Shown piece by piece: positions 62,901 to 64,000 of a stretch of 64,000 bases of DNA. This DNA comes from Tubulanus polymorphus (taxonomy: Eukaryota; Nemertea; Palaeonemertea; Tubulaniformes; Tubulanidae). The position numbers and the translations under genes are program-made. Numbering within the stretch: the stretch's first letter is position 1; each line of letters opens with the position of its first letter. Location: NCBI RefSeq assembly GCF_964204645.1, contig NC_134030.1:14724447-14788446 (forward strand), written 5' to 3'. The notes under the pieces are model-generated. The model had not been told where the DNA came from and did no database searches. It saw only the letters and a list, made by a program, of their open reading frames with translations.

Positions 62901-63716
62901 CACCAAAATGTTTGGCCATTACGTTGCCCTCTGTGGGTACAGTACCCCTTTCATAACAGTTACGGTATCTTTATATCACACAAAATCTCGATATCTGGCT
63001 CATTACAGTGGCTGGGTATGGCTAGTACTGAAAGGATTAAATTGACATCTGAATTCATTAACACTTGTTATACTGCACTGTTGCTGACTTCTTTATATTC
63101 ATGATAACTAACAGTACCTGTCCTGAGCTAGACCTGGTGTTTGACCCCCACAAGGGTTTACCCTTTTTGGGTACAGATTTTAATCTATATTTGTATTTAT
63201 CAAAATAGTTATGCTCTTGTTGCACCATATATATGATATCACCAGTCATACCCATACACCATCTAGCCATATTGGCTGTCATTAACGTTGTATCAGATGT
63301 GCTACCGAGGGCGCTGAAGGGTTGAGTTGAACATGATGTTAGGTCGCTGAAGTTTCAACTGTGGCCACAAGGGGGTCTTTTGGAAATCAACAGGGGCCAT
63401 TTACTCAAAAGTTCATTGAAGTTAACCAGTGGATAGTTTATATAGTGACAATTGAGTGTTCATTGTTACTTGGTAAAGAATACTTTATTTTTGTAGTAAT
63501 GATGATGAAGAGCACACGCAAATGACGTCAGATAAAATTGAAATTCGAGCAGATGAAATTCCGGATGTACCAAAACAGAATTTTCTTTATCGAGGCAGTC
63601 CTGCTAAAATGGAGTTAACAAAAGTCAAAAGAAGTAACAGACGTCGAAGTCCTACTTATCACTCACGCAACTTTGTTTCACAGTCAGGTCGTAAAGTGAA
63701 AGGTCGCGGCAATATG
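8890..63716 (+). CDS. PPIG: PPIG/NKTR-like cyclophilin (peptidyl-prolyl isomerase), 9 exons, 3' partial
   Basis: The coding exons are 8890-8950, 19897-19971, 20063-20170, 49771-49815, 49901-49988, 51910-51939, 56796-56941, 57020-57155 and 63497-63716, joined in phase for 303 codons. The protein starts [17 protein letters not shown] and carries a complete cyclophilin domain of about 180 residues: [15 protein letters not shown] (active-site Arg, Phe, Gln), [15 protein letters not shown] and LDGIHVVFG. The position of Trp121 in human PPIA is His here (PAPHLDG), as in PPIG and NKTR. A Lys-rich linker and the [15 protein letters not shown]...SGRKVKGRG motif follow, which is diagnostic of the PPIG/NKTR group. 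These are nuclear-speckle proteins acting on splicing factors; that role is known for the family and inferred here. The RS-rich tail should lie to the right. PPIG and NKTR cannot be separated without it. Confidence 0.93.
9041..10300 (+). mobile_element. H element copy 1 (rolling-circle/Helentron-like, non-autonomous)
   Basis: It starts TAGCCCACTTGGGACTTTAG (hairpin closed by GGGCTATTGCG) and ends in a CCACTT/AAGTGG hairpin followed by GGACCCCTAG, flanked by T on both sides. A CGTCCGTCC-rich 5' block, a 5' body and a 3' block of about four ~153-bp monomers are visible (from about 9655, 9808, 9962 and 10115). The shared inverted piece GCCCACTTGGGA near both ends, lack of target duplication and central tandem repeats match Helentron-associated elements (HINE/DINE). 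No protein is encoded; the small open frames inside are chance. Confidence 0.75.
10661..11692 (+). mobile_element. H element copy 2, inserted in S copy 1
   Basis: It starts TAGCCCACTTGGGACTTAAG and ends GGACCCCTAA. The paralogous S sequence at 59081-59100 reads AAACTATTTTTCGATT without the insert, so it serves as an approximate empty site and shows insertion within a T run. Shorter than copy 1, with part of the 5' body deleted. Confidence 0.75.
11342..11423 (-). mobile_element. 82-bp insert flanked by TTAA inside H copy 2
   Basis: TTAA at 11338-11341 and 11424-11427 flank an 82-base insert that interrupts an H monomer whose other copies read straight through. Read on the minus strand it starts CCCTTTCAGTGCGTCTACAC and holds the short palindrome CACCGCAGTGCGGTG. 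TTAA with CCCTTT suggests a piggyBac-type MITE remnant. A relative begins at 53218. Confidence 0.55.
12379..12811. other. Unassigned intron sequence between S copy 1 and H copy 3
   Basis: No gene, tandem repeat or recognised element end seen here. Confidence 0.5.
13397..13679 (+). repeat. 5' LTR of the deleted BEL/Pao element
   Basis: 283 bp, TG...CA ends, closely matching 16145-16430. Confidence 0.88.
13688..13700 (+). promoter_or_regulatory. Primer binding site
   Basis: TGGTAGCAGAGCG starts 9 bases after the LTR. Its first 11 bases complement the usual 3' end of animal initiator tRNA-Met. Confidence 0.6.
13781..15379 (+). pseudogene. BEL/Pao Gag and end of the aspartic protease
   Basis: The first part is an open frame (13781-14482) with a coiled-coil start and the Pao Gag (DUF1759) pattern [18 protein letters not shown] and [20 protein letters not shown] one-base shift near 14457 moves the rest to the next frame (to about 15379). 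There follow the paired knuckles [13 protein letters not shown] and [13 protein letters not shown]...C with HNRLLH, then a [14 protein letters not shown] and [12 protein letters not shown] block that ends the A17 protease region of this family. The protease active site itself is not seen. The frame then runs into integrase sequence out of phase, marking the deletion point. Not functional as read. Confidence 0.8.
15380..15945 (+). pseudogene. BEL/Pao integrase C-terminal remnant
   Basis: The frame reads [17 protein letters not shown], with the Glu expected of the third DDE position, then INSRPLTY and [10 protein letters not shown], the hallmark end of Pao integrases. A TGA at 15657 and several small shifts follow. 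The DUF5641-like tail ([16 protein letters not shown], and a [11 protein letters not shown]-type block) can be followed to about 15945. The first two catalytic Asp residues are deleted. Confidence 0.75.
16145..16430 (+). repeat. 3' LTR of the deleted BEL/Pao element
   Basis: 286 bp, with a few differences from the 5' LTR, so the insertion is not brand new. Confidence 0.88.
17067..17517 (+). mobile_element. H element copy 4 (fragment)
   Basis: Middle and first-monomer sequence of H (GAGGGAAATTTTAAAGACGC onward) with no own 5' end. It is cut off by H copy 5, an example of H inserting into H. Confidence 0.65.
17518..18363 (+). mobile_element. H element copy 5, 3' truncated
   Basis: It starts TAGCCCACTTGGGACTTTAG inside a T run of H copy 4. 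The 5' body is shortened, two to three monomers follow, and similarity stops at about 18363 within a monomer. Confidence 0.7.
18364..19896. other. End of intron 1: fragments of the SAP-SWIM-YqaJ repeat, no gene
   Basis: Bases about 18390-18630 (AGCTGAAGATGAGC through GGTACCGGTATG and CTTCCGTGG) are related to 25225-25415. Bases 18960-19050 (CCAGGAAACTGG) are related to about 47640-47710. These are parts of the long intron of the repeat described at 21549. The rest is featureless, with TAGGCCTATAGGCCTA-like palindromes at about 18563 and 19779. Confidence 0.5.
19897..19971 (+). CDS. PPIG: PPIG-like exon 2
   Basis: Acceptor CTGCAG, donor GTAAGT. Encodes [19 protein letters not shown], the second block of the cyclophilin fold. 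Phase 1 in and out. Confidence 0.93.
20063..20170 (+). CDS. PPIG: PPIG-like exon 3 (active-site block)
   Basis: Acceptor TATATAG, donor GTAAGA. Encodes [17 protein letters not shown] and MIQGGDFTN. The Arg of FHR, the Phe and the Gln match PPIA Arg55, Phe60 and Gln63. Confidence 0.95.
20218..20375 (+). mobile_element. Old, degenerate H element 5' fragment
   Basis: TTGCATTCAATTTTCATCTG, TAGACAACATCTAG, GGGAAGTTTTCAACATGC and CAAGATGGCCGA align loosely with the H 5' body. It is far more diverged than the other copies, so the family has been active over a long time. Confidence 0.45.
20376..21548. other. Intron 3 sequence with no recognised gene
   Basis: No coding or repeat structure beyond local AT-rich runs. 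The last ~150 bases before 21549 are more GC-rich (GCGCGTAGTCGCGCC) and may be the promoter of the next gene. Confidence 0.5.
21549..21654 (+). pseudogene. SAP-motif exon of the SAP-SWIM-YqaJ gene
   Basis: ATG 21549 opens a frame that shifts by one near 21585 and then gives [20 protein letters not shown] with donor GTAAAA at 21655. The intact original frame is inferred. Another exon may lie at about 22060-22160 but I could not fix it. Confidence 0.5.
22192..22508 (+). pseudogene. SWIM zinc-finger exon of the SAP-SWIM-YqaJ gene
   Basis: Acceptor TTCTGTAG, donor CAG/GTAAAG. From about 22320 the frame reads [17 protein letters not shown] and then the SWIM pattern C-x-C-x9-C-x-H. The part before it needs a frameshift. 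Reading on past the donor is intron. Confidence 0.7.
23053..23952 (+). mobile_element. H element copy 6, 3' truncated
   Basis: Starts TAGCCCACTTGGGACTTTAG after a T run, has the full 5' body and two to three monomers, and stops at GAAATTGTTAGATT before the terminal hairpin. It lies inside the long intron of the SAP-SWIM-YqaJ gene. Confidence 0.72.
24195..24412. repeat. Interspersed repeat D, copy 1
   Basis: CGCTAGTACATTTATATATACGCGC through CACAGCACTCTCACACAT recurs at 62505-62690. Function unknown. Confidence 0.65.
24668..25204. mobile_element. Harbinger-like MITE, copy 1
   Basis: 537 bp with TIRs starting GGCCATCCCAAA and ending TTTTGGGATGGCC, continued by GTCTGTTTGCC / GGCAAACAGAC. TTA lies on both sides (24665-24667, 25205-25207), the 3-bp target of PIF/Harbinger elements. 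No transposase. The related sequence at about 47180 lacks this insert. Confidence 0.82.
25717..26148 (+). pseudogene. Two further exons of the SAP-SWIM-YqaJ gene
   Basis: Exon 25717-25954 (acceptor CTTCAG, donor GTAAGT) joins the SWIM exon in phase 0 and encodes HLAKPHLE and [18 protein letters not shown]. Exon 26030-26148 (acceptor TTAACAG, donor GTAACT) joins in phase 1 but has an in-frame TAA at 26044-26046. Phase is then 0 into the exon at 30752. Splice and phase agreement across four exons argues that this was a real spliced gene. Confidence 0.7.
26165..26560 (+). repeat. Cluster of hairpin-type element 5' ends
   Basis: Copies of a 5' end (TTAGGGTTT-hairpin-AAACCCTATTG) begin at about 26358 (partial), 26403, 26456 and 26522. 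Each follows a TTATTATT tract and each truncates its predecessor. A different hairpin (ATGGGCT/AGCCCAT) lies at 26165-26190. They resemble the 5' ends of the H and S families in design. Confidence 0.6.
26752..27152 (+). pseudogene. Penelope-like GIY-YIG endonuclease fragment
   Basis: The frame contains [16 protein letters not shown] and [14 protein letters not shown], then a Glu in ILESALI and a C-terminal tail ending at TGA 27150-27152. This is the GIY-YIG nuclease that ends Penelope-like reverse transcriptases; key Tyr, Tyr-Ile-Gly, Arg and Glu are all present. The start is arbitrary because the frame is 5' truncated; no reverse transcriptase motif lies upstream. Such 5' truncation is normal for target-primed insertion. 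Codon use and AT content resemble the surroundings. Confidence 0.8.
27470..27500 (+). ncRNA. Hammerhead-ribozyme-like core at the Penelope 3' end
   Basis: CTGAAGA, a GACTAT/ATAGTC stem with a TAGGAT loop, and GAAAC reproduce the two conserved boxes of a hammerhead with stem II. One extra T sits between the first box and the stem. Hammerheads in Penelope elements are established. Stems I and III and the cleavage triplet were not resolved, so activity is unknown. Confidence 0.5.
27600..28628. repeat. GTCGCA-rich block then degenerate TTCGTTCGAAC array
   Basis: 27920-28190 is unusually rich in GTCGC/GCGAC words, perhaps a small DNA element. From about 28205 to 28628 the word TTCGTTCGAAC(A/C), or parts of it, recurs every 20-40 bases on alternating sides. 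The array is cut by H copy 7 and resumes at 29878-30000. No gene. Confidence 0.55.
28629..29877 (+). mobile_element. H element copy 7, full length
   Basis: Starts TAGGCCACTTGGGACTTTAG and ends GTCTCTGGACCCCTAG, with T runs on both sides. Four monomers of about 153 bp. Inserted in the TTCGTTCGAAC array. Confidence 0.75.
30050..30493 (-). pseudogene. LINE reverse-transcriptase fragment, partly duplicated
   Basis: The minus strand encodes [16 protein letters not shown] and LKWLRSYL, then [20 protein letters not shown], motifs from the palm region of Jockey/CR1-like reverse transcriptases. Stops and shifts interrupt it. About 190 bp of the N-terminal side occurs twice in tandem (about 30121-30300 and 30310-30493). 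No catalytic YxDD is present. Confidence 0.7.
30752..31220 (+). pseudogene. YqaJ-domain exon of the SAP-SWIM-YqaJ gene
   Basis: Acceptor TTTCAG, phase 0. The frame gives [19 protein letters not shown], stops at TAA 30899-30901, resumes in frame with [14 protein letters not shown] and [11 protein letters not shown], and shifts near 31060 to [17 protein letters not shown]. An AATAAA lies at about 31273. The catalytic Glu of E-x-K appears replaced by Gly. Confidence 0.68.
31221..31840. other. Unassigned intron sequence
   Basis: Candidate poly(A) signal at about 31273; otherwise no gene. GACGAATTGACGA words from 31788 lead into the next array. Confidence 0.5.
31841..32960. repeat. Tandem array, three ~370-bp foldback monomers
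   Basis: Monomers start at about 31841, 32213 and 32579. Each opens with GAATTGACGAAAT words, has a shared core (CACTACAGG, GGTGACCGGG, TCCTACTGGTGCTATGACC, CAACGCTCTTGCGAGTGAT), and closes with ATTTCGTCAATT words. Each unit therefore has inverted ends. The third unit is the most diverged. Confidence 0.8.
33431..33457 (+). mobile_element. Hairpin plus CTAG, a possible rolling-circle 3' end
   Basis: CCCGTC/GACGGG hairpin, then TTCTTTGCTAG and TTT. Same design as the 3' ends of H and S. The 5' end of this element is not identified. Confidence 0.4.
33458..36338. other. Intron 3 sequence with no recognised gene
   Basis: Only an (AATAC)n microsatellite at about 33617-33642 stands out. Short open frames here lack any recognisable domain. 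Confidence 0.55.
36339..36503. repeat. 165-bp palindrome with two hammerhead-like cores
   Basis: Arms of about 75 bases run from CACTTCGAACTAAATTATAC to its complement. Within the right arm (+ strand) CTGATGA, a GGCTG/CAGCC stem and GAAAC form a hammerhead-like core at 36425-36455. The left arm carries an inverted relative (36388-36419, minus strand) with the first box altered. It abuts the BEL/Pao insertion. Confidence 0.65.
36508..37000 (-). repeat. 3' LTR of the minus-strand BEL/Pao element
   Basis: 493 bp, nearly identical to 42760-43255 apart from a few substitutions and small indels. Confidence 0.9.
37149..38510 (-). pseudogene. BEL/Pao integrase
   Basis: The 439-codon frame (38468-37149) carries a zinc-binding H..H..C..C region ([23 protein letters not shown]) and a DDE core: Asp in [10 protein letters not shown], Asp in [10 protein letters not shown], Glu in [26 protein letters not shown] and a DUF5641-like tail follow. 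The integrase part is intact and complete in itself. Its link to RNase H upstream is lost to a stop near 38510. Confidence 0.9.
38713..39250 (-). pseudogene. BEL/Pao RNase H region
   Basis: HYFSDA near 39190 is followed, after a shift, by [28 protein letters not shown] and NPVDIASR, the RNase H blocks of Pao elements with their acidic residues (Asp, Glu, Asp). Frameshifts lie near 39100-39185. Confidence 0.82.
39185..40340 (-). pseudogene. BEL/Pao reverse transcriptase
   Basis: Reading leftwards: [45 protein letters not shown] and [18 protein letters not shown], then FYVDDC near 39700-39710, which is the catalytic YVDD. The last is reached only after a one-base shift near 39715. [19 protein letters not shown] follows in the connection domain. 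All catalytic Asp residues are present although the frame is broken. Confidence 0.85.
40343..41061 (-). pseudogene. BEL/Pao second knuckle and A17 protease region
   Basis: [13 protein letters not shown] (frame 41061-40756) completes the zinc-knuckle pair of Gag. Frame 40876-40343 contains [36 protein letters not shown] and [10 protein letters not shown], the protease end block of the Pao family. A shift lies between the two frames. Confidence 0.8.
41024..42744 (-). pseudogene. BEL/Pao Gag
   Basis: It starts [15 protein letters not shown] at 42744, 15 bases after the LTR. After a break, frame 42412-41024 has a Glu/Gln coiled coil ([20 protein letters not shown]), the Pao Gag core ([33 protein letters not shown]) and a knuckle [14 protein letters not shown]...[10 protein letters not shown] frameshift after PGH separates it from the next knuckle. 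Confidence 0.85.
42760..43255 (-). repeat. 5' LTR of the minus-strand BEL/Pao element
   Basis: 496 bp, followed on the right by the target duplication GTAAG. Confidence 0.9.
43261..43825. other. Unassigned sequence left of the transposase-like gene
   Basis: No gene or clear repeat; may be the 5' part of the DNA element that follows. Confidence 0.45.
43826..46111 (+). pseudogene. Transposase-like gene with a long acidic repeat
   Basis: The first frame starts [16 protein letters not shown] (43826) and runs into an Asp/Gly tract to 44518. A one-base insertion near 44511 shifts it, and the acidic tract continues to DDEDDSK at 44756. Next come [17 protein letters not shown], a Cys-containing block ([17 protein letters not shown]) and, from 45042, [39 protein letters not shown] and [18 protein letters not shown]. 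Then [17 protein letters not shown] leads to the end at 46111. The order (FLYWCH/WRKY-like block, then a DDE-like core with late C..H) fits a MULE/Kolobok-type transposase; the superfamily is my inference. The block LHFNSPGS stands where I would expect a catalytic Asp, and stops near 45541 break the core. Confidence 0.55.
44060..44756 (+). repeat. Coding minisatellite of GAT/GGT codons (Asp/Gly-rich)
   Basis: Units around GATGATGAAAGTGG and GATGGCAGAGATCATGGC recur with variable length. On the opposite strand the run gives meaningless His/Ile frames. Slippage explains the one-base insertion near 44511. Confidence 0.8.
46120..46680. repeat. Two degenerate ~375-bp repeats
   Basis: The block at about 46150-46300 (TTATCAACACCATG, CAGTGTCAAATACATAGGTAAC) recurs loosely at 46540-46680 (TTATCAACAACATG, TGTGTCAGATACCTTGGTAAC). 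An AAAGGGTTAA end lies at 46674. Confidence 0.45.
46961..48300 (+). mobile_element. Second copy of the SAP-SWIM-YqaJ intron region
   Basis: It matches 22675-22735, then 24500-24660, 25208-25450 and 25470-25690 in order, without the H element and without the Harbinger MITE found there. It carries no SWIM or YqaJ exon. A separate Harbinger MITE (47456-48004) is inserted in it. Best read as a deleted copy of the repeat that carried the nuclease gene. Confidence 0.65.
47456..48004. mobile_element. Harbinger-like MITE, copy 2 (inverted)
   Basis: 549 bp, TIRs GACCATCCCAAAATAATGG and its complement ending GGGATGGCC, TTA on both sides (47453-47455, 48005-48007). Opposite orientation to copy 1. Confidence 0.82.
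48301..49770. other. End of intron 3: no gene; one strong inverted repeat
   Basis: At 48957-49016, CACGCGCGCGCGGCAACAG and its complement CTGTTGCCGCGCGTGTG form a GC-rich stem of over 20 bp with a short loop. 49401-49660 is repeat E, copy 1 (matching 51349-51582). No coding sequence seen. Confidence 0.55.
49771..49815 (+). CDS. PPIG: PPIG-like exon 4
   Basis: Acceptor TTTACAG, donor GTAAGT. Encodes [15 protein letters not shown]; the extended GESIYG loop is typical of PPIG-type and plant-like cyclophilins. Confidence 0.94.
49901..49988 (+). CDS. PPIG: PPIG-like exon 5
   Basis: Acceptor CTTTTAG, donor GTAAGT. Encodes [19 protein letters not shown] and KDTNGSQFF, the core of the substrate groove. 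Phase 1 in, phase 2 out. Confidence 0.95.
49989..51909. other. Intron 5
   Basis: 51349-51582 is repeat E, copy 2. Blocks at about 51255-51316 and 51620-51680 (GGGGGAGGTCAACCCCCCTT, then GCAACTGCTGGCTTT) are direct repeats; the second ends in CACTAG|TT, another rolling-circle-like 3' end. No gene. Confidence 0.5.
51910..51939 (+). CDS. PPIG: PPIG-like exon 6 (30-nt microexon)
   Basis: Acceptor AATTATAG, donor GTAAGT. Encodes [10 protein letters not shown] with split codons on both sides. His occupies the position of PPIA Trp121, as in PPIG and NKTR. Confidence 0.93.
52383..52760 (+). mobile_element. V element copy 1
   Basis: Starts TAGGCTGGTCGTAAGCTGAG with CCTATTAC, then TGCAAATGGAGCGAATTTAA. 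Matches 60839 onward. The shared GGTATCGTCTACTGTTTTAC block lies at about 52681. The 3' end is uncertain. Confidence 0.55.
52761..54734. other. Intron 6, first part: no gene seen
   Basis: A TTAACCCTTTCAGTGC start at 53218 resembles the 82-bp TTAA insert at 11342. Otherwise featureless. Confidence 0.5.
54735..54820. repeat. 43-bp unit in tandem, two copies
   Basis: GCTGAATGCTGTGTTAATAA begins at 54735 and again at 54778; the units are identical through TTCATTTCACA. Confidence 0.9.
54821..55514. other. Intron 6, middle part: no gene seen
   Basis: AT-rich; no domain-bearing frame or repeat recognised. Confidence 0.5.
55519..56090. mobile_element. piggyBac-like MITE
   Basis: TTAA (55515-55518 and 56091-56094) flanks ends CCCTTTAACTGGCAA and TTGCCAGTTAAAGGG, a perfect 15-bp TIR. 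572 bp, no transposase. TTAA targets and CCC...GGG ends are piggyBac hallmarks. Confidence 0.85.
56299..56526. repeat. 62-bp minisatellite, about 3.7 copies
   Basis: The core TTACAATATTGTAG recurs at 56314, 56376, 56438 and 56500, period exactly 62. The middle units are almost identical. Confidence 0.92.
56796..56941 (+). CDS. PPIG: PPIG-like exon 7 (end of the cyclophilin fold)
   Basis: Acceptor ATTGTAG. Encodes [19 protein letters not shown] and [10 protein letters not shown]. The donor is a weak GTCACT at 56942; reading on instead ends at TAA 56948-56950, three codons later. Confidence 0.9.
57020..57155 (+). CDS. PPIG: PPIG-like exon 8 (Lys-rich linker)
   Basis: Acceptor TTGACAG, donor GTATGT. 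Encodes [13 protein letters not shown] and a run of [14 protein letters not shown], a nuclear-localisation-type linker as in PPIG/NKTR. Confidence 0.88.
57189..57611 (+). CDS. Unrecognised open frame in intron 8
   Basis: 140 codons starting [16 protein letters not shown], with a Ser/Asp-rich middle ([16 protein letters not shown]) and an Arg-Gly-rich end ([20 protein letters not shown]). It begins 33 bases after exon 8, on the same strand but not preceded by a good acceptor in phase with exon 8. It may be an exon of an alternative transcript or a scrap of a mobile element. I do not recognise a domain. Confidence 0.3.
   Translation: MKTIEDARAHYTIVLLTASQGTNMLMNVAQEHATYSDNDDGSVCSDAGHDCGTDNVTTGYESHLGSSVLENSRKSMDSEELDGPHEFSGDNYNNSSVSTETEDVMVPGPQVQGRGGAPSRGGGVSTREGTSQPRGRRGVE
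57612..58388. other. Intron 8 sequence without a gene
   Basis: Nothing recognised. Confidence 0.5.
58389..59846 (+). mobile_element. S element copy 2, full length
   Basis: Starts TAGCTCTCGAGGAACGAGAG (hairpin, then CTATTACG) and ends in the hairpin GGACCTTAGGTCC and CTCTAG, with T runs on both sides. Contains a TTA/ATT microsatellite (about 58676-58850) and (TA)n at about 59061-59080. No protein. Bases 59081-59100 are the approximate empty site for H copy 2. Confidence 0.7.
58676..58850. repeat. (ATT)n microsatellite
   Basis: Interrupted TTATTATTATT run inside S copy 2; the Leu-rich frame over it is spurious. Confidence 0.85.
59847..60838. other. Intron 8 sequence without a gene
   Basis: No domain or repeat recognised; weak TTAAGGG/CCCTTAA ends at about 60306-60345. 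Confidence 0.5.
60839..61990 (+). mobile_element. V element copy 2, with extra sequence
   Basis: Starts TAGGCCAGCCGTAGGCGGAG with CCTATTAC; matches V copy 1 to about 61100 and again at 61853-61985 (GTGAACCCGCGGTATCG). The 61100-61850 section is absent from copy 1. The 3' end is uncertain. Confidence 0.5.
61318..61340 (+). other. tRNA-like A box and B box, back to back
   Basis: TAGCTTAGTGG (A-box like) runs directly into GGTTCGAATCC (B-box like). The D-to-anticodon middle is absent, so this is not a tRNA; it may be a tRNA or SINE remnant within V copy 2. Confidence 0.35.
61991..63496. other. End of intron 8: repeat D copy 2, otherwise nothing
   Basis: 62505-62690 matches repeat D at 24195-24412. 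No gene. Confidence 0.55.
63497..63716 (+). CDS. PPIG: PPIG-like exon 9
   Basis: Acceptor TTTTTGTAG, donor GTGAGT, phase 2 in and 0 out. Encodes [27 protein letters not shown] and [11 protein letters not shown], the conserved block before the RS tail of PPIG/NKTR. Confidence 0.93.
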
Positions 63717-64000
63717 GTGAGTACAATGCATACATCGTTTCAGTACATCCAAATTAGCATTTTAGTATTCTACGCTGCTTAACATGCCTAAGAAGATCAT
63801 GTTAGTACCTAATGCAGTTGCTAAGATAGTAATGTTGCAATTCGAGAATTTTGGGAAAACCCAGTATGAATCGACATGGAGCTAACAGATTTGTTTTATA
63901 GAGTTAAGTATTTCTCACTACAGTCAAGCTTTTTGAAAACTTTTTTGCTGTTTTATTGATTGAAATGGCTGTTAGGTGTAGTAAAAACTAACTGAGATAA

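Overview
This is animal nuclear DNA, AT-rich (by eye under 40% GC), most likely from a marine invertebrate. The evidence is a spliced, conserved metazoan gene with very large introns, and a dense mixture of mobile elements: BEL/Pao, Penelope, a LINE, Polinton-like, rolling-circle-type, and Harbinger- and piggyBac-like MITEs. I cannot name the phylum from sequence alone. The interspersed elements with central ~153-bp tandem repeats recall the pearl/HINE elements described in molluscs, but that is only an analogy.

The host gene is a + strand cyclophilin of the PPIG/NKTR type. I read nine coding exons: 8890-8950, 19897-19971, 20063-20170, 49771-49815, 49901-49988, 51910-51939, 56796-56941, 57020-57155 and 63497-63716. 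Reading phase is kept across every junction, giving 303 codons in the window. The gene continues beyond the right edge. It encodes a full peptidyl-prolyl isomerase domain, a Lys-rich linker and the start of the conserved post-linker motif that precedes the RS region in PPIG and NKTR. Introns 1 (10.9 kb), 3 (29.6 kb), 6 (4.9 kb) and 8 (6.3 kb) hold almost all the mobile DNA.

Layout. 1-6314: a decayed Polinton/adintovirus-like element with a packaging ATPase, a coiled-coil/membrane protein, capsid-like and integrase-like scraps, and a broken protein-primed-type DNA polymerase B present as two inverted pieces around a 194-bp palindrome and a Gag scrap. 7086-8809: a long-TIR DNA element ending 80 bp before the cyclophilin start codon. 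9041-18363: intron 1, with nested copies of a rolling-circle-like element (called H here), an S-family element, and a deleted BEL/Pao element with both LTRs (13397-16430). 20171-49770: intron 3, with a broken multi-exon SAP-SWIM-YqaJ gene (21549-31220), H copies, a Penelope GIY-YIG fragment with a hammerhead-like motif, a LINE fragment, a ~370-bp foldback tandem array, a 6.7-kb BEL/Pao element on the minus strand (36508-43255, 5-bp target duplication GTAAG), a transposase-like gene with a long acidic repeat (43826-46111), and Harbinger-type MITEs. 49771-63716: the remaining cyclophilin exons, with minisatellites, a piggyBac-like MITE and further S and V elements.

The strongest unusual signals are: (a) the SAP-SWIM-YqaJ nuclease gene, which has introns, appears to be repetitive, and is broken by stops and frameshifts; (b) several unrelated-looking interspersed families that share one end design, a 5' TAG-hairpin-CTATT end and a 3' hairpin-CTAG end abutting T, with a paralogous near-empty site in this same window; and (c) inverted polymerase fragments around the 194-bp palindrome.
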